From: Amoebidium appalachense
Taxonomy: Eukaryota > Ichthyosporea
Assembly: GCA_963693365.1 (NCBI GenBank)
Contig: CAVNZM010000012.1
Coordinates: forward strand, 9,114,001-9,178,000
Direction of reading: 5' to 3'
Length of the DNA stretch: 64,000 nucleotides
In this document: one piece after another, positions 12,848 to 21,530 of the stretch
How the letters are laid out: every line of letters starts with the position of its first letter
How positions within the stretch are numbered: position 1 is the stretch's first letter
The notes under the pieces: model-generated
The model's input: the letters and a program-made list of their open reading frames with translations, nothing else
Database searches by the model: none
What the model was told of the DNA's origin: nothing
Made by a program: the position numbers and the translations under genes

Positions 12848-14457
12848 ACCAATGTGCATGGATAAACTGGATAGGAGGCAACGGTGACCCACCAGACCCC
12901 GAAGCCATCAAGTGGGTCGAACGGGGACTCTGCCCACGATCGGTGGGCCCACTGCTTGCAGCCGCCGGCACCACCAAGACCACCACCCGGGCCATCTTAA
13001 AAAAAAAATCACAGTAGAGTTGCAGTCCTTTTTCTTTTCAAAATTTGGCACCCACGGAACACAACACTCCCCCCCACCCACCCCAAAATGCAAAAACACC
13101 ATATACCCACCACCCGTAGAAAGAAAAGTATGGCTCCCCAAAAACCCAAGACACACACAAATACACCCCCAACACACACCCGGTCAGCCTGTTCTGACTG
13201 TCGGAACACACACAGACCCAGTGCGCCCTGTAAATTAAACCCACCTTTTAGTTCACAAAAACATCGCCACAACATACGTACAACAACACATAATGTTAGG
13301 CAGCAACCCCCCCCCACCACCACCACCACACCCCATCATCCACCCATACCCACCGTAAATACTATACACAACATTTAGGACTTCCCAATACTGTAGATCG
13401 ACCAATGAGAGCCCTCGGTTAACGTTTATTGCTAGGTTTTGAATGGAGGGGAGGACTGGAGCCTCCTGCCGGCGTGGCTGGGGTAGTAGCCCTGGGCAAA
13501 GTTTGTACTGATAGTTAGGCTGTGAAGGATGGTTTAAATTAGCTGAACTCATAGATAGCACCTTAACTAGTGTACTGTCGGTGCTGTGTGGTAGACGGTA
13601 GTTTCCCTAGAGGGCCTGAAAAGGCCCTCCGGGAACAAAACGTGATTGGAAAAAAAAAAAAAAAAAAACCGGTACTAAGAGAAATATTCTATGAATAAGC
13701 TTCTAATCATAGTGGCTATGCATATTATAATACCAGGTTTGATTTATAGTACACTGCAAATATTTGCTATGGTCTAGCTACATCTCAATTCTGCGTTGCG
13801 AATAGTCCAAACAATCAGAATATCTATGTGTTCTGCTCAGATTCATTCATGCATACCCATCCACCATACCTCCAGGACCTCACGTCCTATCCTTGGCCAC
13901 ATAGGCGCTATTCCACCCATACTCCTCCACTTCGACCGTGTGTGTGGGCACGACCTTAGTGATGACCTTGAGACCAGACGCCTTCTTAAAGCAACCGCAG
14001 TAAGCAGGGTACAGTGTGCACCCCCTGTTTAAAGCACACCACTTGTGGCGGACCACTTGGGGCATGCGGCTGCGGCAGACACACACCTTAGGCTGCACGG
14101 TTACAGTGGGGGCCTGGGTGGGGATGGGTGCCGGTGCCGGTGCGGGGATGGTAAAGTCCACAAAGATGTTATCACTGCCCGTGGTGGTGGTGGTGGTGGT
14201 GGCGGCGGCGGCGGCGGCGGCGGTGGTGGTAGCCGGAGCCGTGGTTGTAGTACTGGTGGTGGTGGTGGTGGTGGTGGTGGTGGTGGGCTCAGGTTGTGTG
14301 GTTGTTGTTATTGTCTGAGAAGGGGTGGTGCTGGAGGAGGTGGTTTCGGTGGTGATGGTGGTGGTTGTAGTTGTCGGCTCCGTTGTTGTTGTTGTGGTAG
14401 TGGTGGTCGTAGGAGGCAGGGTTGTGGTTGTAGTGATGGTGGTAGTGGTGGGAGGAG

Positions 14458-15222
14458 TGTTGGAGTACACTGGTACTCCCGGCTAGCAATGTCTGTTAGA
14501 GAAAGTTTCTGAGCAATTGAATAACTGTTTCAACACTCACTCGAGTGCATAGAGCTTTTGTTTACGGTCATATTCATATATGGTAGTTATATGTTTGAGC
14601 CAAAACTGTACCAATGACGAGCTTCACTAGCAACGTGCTAATTGTGCTCATTAATTAATATTCCCGGTTCAGATGATGTCATGTCTATATTTGCCACAGG
14701 ATTCTATTCTTAGAGTGGTAGTGTGCTTTATTCCCGGATATTCTCAGAATATTTTTAGTTGTGTGAAGCAAGATTTACGTTTAACTGCAATTGGTGTGTT
14801 AAACACGTTTATTTGTGTGCTTTAGTGCAAGTTAACTAGCCACTCAACGTGCACAGTTAACTTTTATATCTTTAACGACTTGTTTTCATTGTGCTCTCTT
14901 TTCGGCCATGCTGTACATGGCCCACCACCAGGGTGCACACGAGGCCACCATGAGGTGGCCAACGACTATATAAAGCAGTGCCTCCCATGTCACAAACATG
15001 GGAAGCAGAACGTTTGATTTACACTTTTCTACTGTCGTTTCCAGTGCACAAAACACATAGACTAGTTACCCATCATACACGACACTATGTCTGACAACTT
15101 ACAGTTGCAGCAACTAGTCCAACTACTGGAGCAGAGGTTGGCCTCACAAGATGCAATCATTTCTGACTTACAGAAGGAACAACGTGCACTAGAACTAGCT
15201 TCTATGAACACAATGTCCAACA
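14458..15222 (+). repeat. Copia 5' LTR
   Basis: 765 bp, TG..CA ends. It contains the promoter, the leader hairpin and the first 45 codons of the Gag frame (ATG at 15087). Confidence 0.95.
14904..15003 (+). promoter_or_regulatory. LTR promoter: TATA box and three short hairpins
   Basis: TATATAAA lies at 14967-14974. Two hairpins sit just upstream: GGCCATG/CATGGCC (14904-14922) and GGCCACC/GGTGGCC (14943-14960). A third, TCCCATGT/ACATGGGA (14983-15003), lies where transcription should start. The same set is repeated 6308 bp downstream in the 3' LTR. Roles in transcription or packaging are inference. Confidence 0.65.
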
Positions 15223-16295
15223 GGGTTATGGGCCCCTCACGTAATGATTCCATCAAGTTCAAGGTCGACATCCCTCTCTTCACTGGCATTGATAATGATT
15301 CAGGCACGGACTACCACACATGGGCCGAAACCATGTATGTCCAGCTTTCTGGTGCTGGTCTTCTCCACACCATCGCGCCCAGTACGGAGCACCCGGCTAC
15401 CCGTGAACAGGTCGACACTGCCCGTTCCTACCTGTGGCAAGCACTCTCGATTGACGTGCGTTGTATCCTAGGGTTAACACGCACCACCACACCTGCGGAG
15501 ATATGGTCGGCCCTATCTGCCCACTACCTGGAGCAATCTGAGGCCAATCAGTACGACCTTATCGGGCTGTACATGAATTCTACGCCTGAACCTACGGACA
15601 CCGCGACGAAATACGCCATGAAACTCCGCGGCTACGTGCGGCGCCTGGCCGATTACGGCACACAAATTGGTGATGCTCAAGTGCTGACCAAGCTCACCAA
15701 CGACCTCGGCAAGGTGCCTTACTACGAAATGCCTGTAATTGCCTACAAGATGACACCCAAGCCTACCGTGATGGGCCTCCTCCAACAGCTACGGGCATAT
15801 GAGACCAGCCACCCACGTGCACGTGTGACTACCAGCTCCGGGCCGGCCGCCTTCACCACACGGGCTCCTCAACCTGTCATCTGCCACGGCTGCGGCAAAC
15901 CAGGCCACATCAAGTCTCAGTGCCCCAACGGCAACGGCCAACACAGCAACTCTGGCAACAACCGTGCCAGCACCTACCCCAAGGGTTCCTGCGTCAACCA
16001 CCCACTGTCTACCAGTCACACTACCGCCATGTGCAAGGGGGGCAACCGTGCCAACGGCCGCAAACCTAAGGGTGGTCCCCTCCTGCCTGGGTCCTGCATC
16101 AACCACCCTGCCTCTACTACCCACACTACGGCACAGTGCAAGGGGGGGCTGCCGCTCCCCGGGCTTTCCTCATGTCTAGCAACGACTGTGGCACCAACAA
16201 GGTGCTCCTCGACTCTGGAGCCACTGACCATGTGTGCCCCCGGCCCGATGTGTTCATCAACATGCGTGCGGCGCCTTACTCCACGGTCCAAGTAG
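15087..16295 (+). CDS. gag: Copia Gag
   Basis: 402 residues. It opens with a glutamine-rich helix (about residues 4-35) of coiled-coil character, then a UBN2-type Copia Gag body (IPLFTG, TWAETM, AEIWSAL). A zinc knuckle CHGCGKPGHIKSQC near residue 270 is the classic CCHC nucleic-acid-binding motif. Two further Cys/His knuckles follow (SCVNHPLSTSHTTAMC and SCINHPASTTHTTAQC), each C-x2-H-x5-H-x4-C. The start at 15087 is in the LTR, downstream of its TATA box. A second ATG sits inside the primer-binding site at 15228. The frame overlaps pol by up to 160 bases. Confidence 0.85.
   Translation: MSDNLQLQQLVQLLEQRLASQDAIISDLQKEQRALELASMNTMSNRVMGPSRNDSIKFKVDIPLFTGIDNDSGTDYHTWAETMYVQLSGAGLLHTIAPSTEHPATREQVDTARSYLWQALSIDVRCILGLTRTTTPAEIWSALSAHYLEQSEANQYDLIGLYMNSTPEPTDTATKYAMKLRGYVRRLADYGTQIGDAQVLTKLTNDLGKVPYYEMPVIAYKMTPKPTVMGLLQQLRAYETSHPRARVTTSSGPAAFTTRAPQPVICHGCGKPGHIKSQCPNGNGQHSNSGNNRASTYPKGSCVNHPLSTSHTTAMCKGGNRANGRKPKGGPLLPGSCINHPASTTHTTAQCKGGLPLPGLSSCLATTVAPTRCSSTLEPLTMCAPGPMCSSTCVRRLTPRSK
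15224..15235 (+). other. Primer-binding site of half-initiator-tRNA type
   Basis: GGTTATGGGCCC lies one base after the 5' LTR. It matches the primer-binding site of Drosophila copia, which pairs with the anticodon-side part of initiator methionine tRNA and not with its 3' CCA end. The site lies inside the Gag frame and is read as RVMGP. Confidence 0.8.
16142..16148 (+). promoter_or_regulatory. Candidate -1 ribosomal frameshift site (G GGG GGG)
   Basis: In the Gag frame the codons read AAG GGG GGG CTG, so the seven G form an in-phase X-XXY-YYZ slippery heptamer. Slipping back one base enters the protease frame, open from here to the nested element. The alternative is a one-base change in a G run that split an ancestral Gag-Pol frame. 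Confidence 0.45.
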
Positions 16296-16716
16296 CCGAC
16301 AAGGGTGCATGTGCAGTGCTTGGGGTGGGCGACGTGTTCTTTTCCAGCACCATCGACGGCGTTACTGCGGTGCATCAGCTGACGGATGTACTCTACGTGC
16401 CCTCCATCCCCGACACTCTCATCAGTGTGTTCACGGCAACTACCAACGGTGTTTTACCCCGCTTTGACACCCGCGGCGGCGTTAAGTTGTGCTACGGCGA
16501 TCAAATTCTGGCCACCGGCTCGGCTGTCGGCACCAAGCTGTACCACATGGCGGTGTCTCTTCTGCGCGCGGACACAACCCCGGACGCCCAAACCACCACT
16601 GCTCCGCGTATCCTCAAGGTTACTGCCGACCTCAACACGTGGCACTACCGTCTGGGCCATGCTGGCATTGACGCTGTACGCTCGGTCATCAAGTCTGCAG
16701 GCCTGTTGGTGGGTGG
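16149..16716 (+). pseudogene. pol: Copia Pol part 1: protease and pre-integrase
   Basis: In the -1 frame relative to Gag. The aspartic protease motif LLDSGATDHVC is followed by a typical Copia protease body (VLYVPSIPDTLISV). The pre-integrase segment has WHYRLGHAG, which supplies the His pair of the integrase HHCC zinc site. The frame is cut at 16717 by the miniature LTR element; the Cys pair of the same site lies beyond it. Confidence 0.85.
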
Positions 16717-17198
16717 TGTTGGAGTGCAGACTTACGCTCACTCCACAATATGTGTATGTTAGCTTTACAATTGGTTCCGTGTACACAGACACACGCTGAC
16801 ACTCGATCACCACATGCACATCTGCATAGTTGAGGAATGTTGCCAATTGTGTTTTGGCTGCAAACGATTGGTTCACTGGTCCCAGAGATCTCTAAATGAA
16901 AGTAACCAATCCGATTAGCGCCTGGCATCCGGATTACATTCCAGACTGCTGCCCCACGGGTATATAAACCACGTCTCTGCCAGGTGCAGACATGGAGTTC
17001 AGTCATGGAGTTCAGACATGGAGTTCAGTCATGGAGTAAAGACATGGAGTTCAGTCATGGAGTAAAGACATGGAGTTCAGTCATGGAGTTCAGTCATGGA
17101 GTTCAGTCATGGAGTTAACACACTGAAAGCAGTAAAAAACGGGTCAGCGCCCAAGCGCGCCACGACGACCCTAGTCACAGCGGACTCTACTTCCAACA
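16717..17198 (+). repeat. LTR 1 of the miniature element with 13-bp minisatellite
   Basis: 482 bp. Around 16991-17120 it holds ten CATGGAGTTCAGT-type units, some with TAAAGA instead of TTCAGT; LTR 2 has four. Confidence 0.9.
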
Positions 17199-17501
17199 GG
17201 GTTATGGGCCCAGACACGACACCGCGGCCTCTAACTTCACGTCCCCTACGACGCCTTGAACGGAGGAGCCCAGAAACCGACTTCTAGGCTGTACCCTACA
17301 CCCGCGAGCGTATTTCCGTGAAGTAGAGACTTTCGCTTCCACAAACTCCATCCGCAGCAGCCTGCGACATCAACGTCAAGTATTCCACTTCATTGGCGGG
17401 GCACGCACCACAGTGGAATGCACACCCCGGTCTACCCTGCAAGCAGCCACACTCACTCTCTCTTCTCTAGTGGTGTGTACACTTCTCCAATTGGGTAGGG
17501 G

Positions 17502-17905
17502 TGTTGGAGTGCAGACTTACGCTCACTCCACTATATGTGTATGTTAGCTTTACAATTGGTTCCGTGTACATAGACACATGCTGACACTCGATCACCACAT
17601 GCACATCTGCATAGTTGAGGAATGTTGCCAATTGTGTTTTGACTGCAAACGATTGGTTCACTGGTCCCAGAGATATCTAAATGAAAGTAACCAATCCGAT
17701 TAGCGCCTGGCATCCGGATTACATTCCAGACTGCTGCCCCACGGGTATATAAGCCACGTCTCTGCCAGGTGCAGACATGGAGTTAAGTCATGGAGTTAAG
17801 TCATGGAGTTCAGTCATGGAGTTAACACACTGAAAGCAGTAAAAAACGGGTCAGCGCCCAAGCGCGCCACGACGACCCTAGTCACAGCGGACTCTACTTC
17901 CAACA
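17502..17905 (+). repeat. LTR 2 of the miniature element
   Basis: 404 bp, nearly identical to LTR 1 apart from scattered single-base changes and six fewer 13-bp units. Confidence 0.9.
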
Positions 17906-19224
17906 GGTGGCGGTGCCAAGTCTCCGGGTGTGTGTGAGCCCTGTGCCCTCGGCAAAGCCCACCGTGTTGCCTTCTCCGAATCAACTAGCCAAGCTCCCCG
18001 GGTCCTAGCCAAGGTTCACAGCGACATCAGCGGCCCCTTCCCTCCCGCGATCGGTGGTGCTCAGTACTTGGCGACGTTCCACGACGAATTCACCGGCCAC
18101 ACCACGGCCGTGCCCCTCGTCAAGAAGTCGGACACACTGGCTGCATATGTGACGTACCACAAGGCGGCGGTTACCCAACACGGTGTTCCCATGCAGGTGT
18201 TTCAGTCCGACGGGGGGGGCGAGTACATGGGCACGGCCTTCGGGGACTACAACCGTGAGCATGGCATTCGCCATCAGATCACTACCACCGGCTCTCCTCA
18301 ACAGAATGGGACTGCCGAACGACTGAACCGGACCCTCCTCGACATGGTTCGGGCACTCCTGCAGCAGTCCGGCCTTCCGGTGGGATTCTGGGCCGAGGCA
18401 GCTGTGACCGCGGCTTTTATACGCAACATGCTCCCGTCGCGAGCCACCGGCAGCCAATCGTCTCCCGCTCTGCTGTGGACCGGCATTCCTCCCGACTACA
18501 GCCGGCTCCGTGTCTGGGGCTCTCCCTGCTACGTCCATCAACAGGATACACCGAAACTGGCGCCTCGTGCCGTCAAGGGCGTCTTCGTGGGCTACCCTCC
18601 TAACATCAAGGGCTACAAGGTCTGGATTCCAGCAGCACACAAGATGACCGTCAGCCGTGACGTGCAGTTCGACGAGGCTGCTATTCTGCACCCCCTCCGT
18701 GATGTCCCATCTGATTGGTCGACCGCACCGGCAATTCATCATTTTTTGGAGTCATCTGATTCGTCAAATCAGCCAGCCAATCACATCGTCCGGAATGATC
18801 AGCAATCTGATTCGTCTCGTCTGTCAGCCAATGGGACAGCGCCGAGTGATCAATTGGACATTCCGATCCTGCCCGAGCCTGCACATCGGCTCCCCCGGAC
18901 GACCCGTAGTGGCGCTGTGTACAACGACCAACGTCGAGGCCCGACTGCCAACGTGGCTGCTGCTACGGCCCCCCTTGCCCCCCAGGCTACGGCTCCTGCA
19001 TCAACACCCATCAAGGCTTCCACCATTGTTGTCCCCAAGACTGTCCGGGCTGCACTCAAGAGTCCCCAGCGTCTGAAATGGGAGGAGGCTGCACACCGTG
19101 AGCTCAAGGCCCTGGAAGACAACGGCACCTTCACCCTTGTGCCCCGTCCAGAGGATGGCTCCACTGTCATTCCGGTCGGCTGGGTCTTTACGGTCAAGCA
19201 GGACAACGTCGGCAACGTCACTGC
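17906..19224 (+). pseudogene. pol: Copia Pol part 2: integrase
   Basis: Right after the nested element the frame gives CEPCALGKAH (the Cys pair of the zinc site). The catalytic core follows, with Asp in VHSDISGPF, Asp in FQSDGGGEYMG and Glu in GTAERLNRTLLD. The GKVFVGY-like and WEEAAHRELKALEDNGTF segments that link integrase to reverse transcriptase are present. The frame agrees with part 1 once one target-site copy is discounted. It shifts at the T run 19225-19228. Confidence 0.85.
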
Positions 19225-19228
19225 TTTT

Positions 19229-20579
19229 CAAGGCCCGGCTTGTGGCCCGGGGCAACTACCAGCAGCCTGGCCAGGACTATTTCGTCACCGAGTCACCTGT
19301 GGCTGCGCTGGCTACCATCCGGCTGGTTTTGGCTACCTCCGTGGCCCAAGGTCTGCCTCTGCGCCACATCGACGTCAACACAGCATTCCTCAACGGCACC
19401 GTCAACGAGACCATCTACATTGAGCAGCCCCCTGGCTTCGTCAACCCCTCGGCCCCCCATGCTGTCGGCTTGCTCCACAAGGCGCTCTACGGCCTAAAAC
19501 AGGCACCGCGCCAGTGGTATGAGGCCCTCCGTGACCATCTCCTCGACCAAGGCTTCATTGTGAGTGCTGCTGACCCGTGCCTGTTCATCAAGAATGCCGG
19601 GACCCCAACATTTATTGCCCTTGCTGCCTACGTGGATGACTTCACCGTGACGGCCGCCACTGATGCGCTCATCGACGATTTTTTCACCAAGCTGGATGCT
19701 CGTTTCTCTGCCAAGGACCTGGGTCGTCCTACCCTGCTCATCGGGCACACTCTTACCTGGCTGGAGGACGGGTCTCTGCGTCTGGGCCATCGTCAACACA
19801 TCATCGACTTGGCTGCCCGTTTTCGTCTCACCCACATGTCCGGCACCAAGACCCCCATCGTCCCGGGCCAGGCCAGTGAAAGCAACAAGACCCCAGCCTA
19901 CAGCAAGAAGGAGGACTATGCCAGCCTGGTCGGTGCCCTGCTGTGGATTGCGCGTACCACCCGCCCCGACATTTCCCAGGCTCTGGGAGTCCTTACTCGA
20001 CACATTCATGCGCCCACCGTCACCCACTGGACTATGGCTACCAGAGTTGTAAGCTACCTGCTGGCCACCATCGACCTGGGTATTGTCTACCGTCCCGGCC
20101 CCCCCAACCTTGTTGGCTACTCCGACTCCGACTACGCCGAGGACCGCGACACCCGGCGCTCCACCACGGGCTATGTCTTCTTCATAAACTCCTCCCCTGT
20201 GTCCTGGGTGTCTCGGCTCCAGTCCATCACCACCCACAGCTCCACTGAGGCTGAATTTGTGGCCATGTCTGCTGCTACGAACGAGGCCCTATGGCTCAAC
20301 TATGTGATGGACGACCTGGGCCTTAATCCTATCAATGAGCCCACCCCGGTGCCCATCCATGGGGACAATGAGTCTGCCCGGGCCCTGCTGGACACCCTGG
20401 GGGTTAAGCCCAAGACCAAGCACATCGACGTCCGCTACTGCTCCGTCAAGGAACATCACCTGCTGGGCAACATCACTGTGGTCCCGGTGGCTTCTGCTGA
20501 CAACAAGGCCGACATGTTCACCAAGGCCCTGTCTGCCTCTTTCTTCACCAAGGCCGTGGGGATGCTCAACATGTGCTGA
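19229..20579 (+). pseudogene. pol: Copia Pol part 3: reverse transcriptase and RNase H
   Basis: One extra T upstream moves the polymerase into another frame, open to a TGA at 20579. Motifs: KARLVARGNYQ, HIDVNTAFLNG, LYGLKQAPRQW, AYVDDFTV (the YVDD active site), then RNase H with YSDSDYAEDRDTRRSTTGY, SSTEAEF and HIDVRY. The domain looks full length, so the single base may be a recent lesion or a homopolymer miscall. Confidence 0.88.
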
Positions 20580-20610
20580 GCACCCGTCATCAACCAACTG
20601 CGCCCTCATA

Positions 20611-20765
20611 CTTCAGGGGGGGGGAGAGAGTTGCATCCGACTGTGCAACTACGTGTACCATACTAAAATTGAGTAGGGGAATCTTTATTGTCTGTATTTT
20701 GTGCACCTGAAGCACTCGAGCTCAGTTGCATTAATTCATACCACAATTATCCAATTGAGTAGGGG
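20611..20765 (+). promoter_or_regulatory. Copia polypurine tract region
   Basis: A purine run TTCAGGGGGGGGGAGAGAG lies at about 20611-20630, and AGTAGGGG directly abuts the 3' LTR at 20766. The latter has the right position to prime plus-strand DNA. Confidence 0.55.
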
Positions 20766-21530
20766 TGTTGGAGTACACTGGTACTCCCGGCTAGCAATGT
20801 CTGTTAGAGAAAGTTTCTGAGCAATTGAATAACTGTTTCAACACTCACTCGAGTGCATAGAGCTTTTGTTTACGGTCATATTCATATATGGTAGTTATAT
20901 GTTTGAGCCAAAACTGTACCAATGACGAGCTTCACTAGCAACGTGCTAATTGTGCTCATTAATTAATATTCCCGGTTCAGATGATGTCATGTCTATATTT
21001 GCCACAGGATTCTATTCTTAGAGTGGTAGTGTGCTTTATTCCCGGATATTCTCAGAATATTTTTAGTTGTGTGAAGCAAGATTTACGTTTAACTGCAATT
21101 GGTGTGTTAAACACGTTTATTTGTGTGCTTTAGTGCAAGTTAACTAGCCACTCAACGTGCACAGTTAACTTTTATATCTTTAACGACTTGTTTTCATTGT
21201 GCTCTCTTTTCGGCCATGCTGTACATGGCCCACCACCAGGGTGCACACGAGGCCACCATGAGGTGGCCAACGACTATATAAAGCAGTGCCTCCCATGTCA
21301 CAAACATGGGAAGCAGAACGTTTGATTTACACTTTTCTACTGTCGTTTCCAGTGCACAAAACACATAGACTAGTTACCCATCATACACGACACTATGTCT
21401 GACAACTTACAGTTGCAGCAACTAGTCCAACTACTGGAGCAGAGGTTGGCCTCACAAGATGCAATCATTTCTGACTTACAGAAGGAACAACGTGCACTAG
21501 AACTAGCTTCTATGAACACAATGTCCAACA
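20766..21530 (+). repeat. Copia 3' LTR
   Basis: Same length and apparently the same sequence as the 5' LTR. It begins right after AGTAGGGG and is followed by the AGGAG target duplicate. Confidence 0.95.

Larger units (their letters stand above)
11696..13669 (+). mobile_element. LINE family B, 5'-truncated, with 15-bp target duplication
   Basis: The insertion is bounded by CGGTACTAAGAGAAA at 11681-11695 and again at 13670-13684. It ends in an A run (13650-13668). Inside are an RNase H domain, then a C-terminal zinc finger, then about 800 bp of 3' untranslated sequence. Known LINEs with RNase H downstream of reverse transcriptase (I- and Tad-type groups) have this order. Reverse transcriptase and endonuclease are missing through 5' truncation. 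Confidence 0.85.
16717..17905 (+). mobile_element. Miniature LTR retrotransposon (TRIM-like) nested in Copia pol
   Basis: Direct repeats at 16717-17198 (482 bp) and 17502-17905 (404 bp) start TGTTGGAGTGCAG and end CTTCCAACA. They are flanked by GGTGG at 16712-16716 and 17906-17910, a 5-bp duplication. The 303-bp interior has no polymerase. It starts with the same primer-binding site as the Copia (GGTTATGGGCCC, 17200-17211) and ends with nearly the same polypurine stretch (GGTAGGGG, 17494-17501). Each LTR has a TATATAAA/TATATAAG box (16961, 17746). The LTR length difference is exactly six 13-bp units. A 63-codon frame (17096-17287) crosses the LTR end and reads SNRVMGP, as the Copia Gag frame does. 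Confidence 0.9.
14458..21530 (+). mobile_element. Copia (Ty1-type) LTR retrotransposon
   Basis: The two 765-bp LTRs look identical by eye and begin TGTTGG and end CCAACA. A 5-bp duplication, AGGAG, lies at 14453-14457 and 21531-21535. Order is Gag, protease, integrase, reverse transcriptase, RNase H, with integrase before reverse transcriptase as in Copia. The element was about 5.9 kb before a miniature LTR element landed in pol. Matching LTRs point to recent insertion, yet pol is broken by the nested element and by one extra T at 19225-19228. It is antisense to the protease gene it interrupts. Confidence 0.95.

Noticed and set aside
14016-14512. Plus-strand Gly/Val-rich frames
   Set aside because: Shadows of the Thr-rich linker of the protease on the minus strand.
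16990-17120. CRISPR-like array of short repeats
   Set aside because: Contiguous 13-bp units without spacers inside an LTR of a eukaryotic element.
18005-18742. Minus-strand frame of 245 codons
   Set aside because: Shadow of the Copia integrase; no independent motif.
14458-21530. Endogenous retrovirus with envelope
   Set aside because: Integrase precedes reverse transcriptase and no frame follows RNase H before the 3' LTR; it is an ordinary Copia element without an envelope gene.
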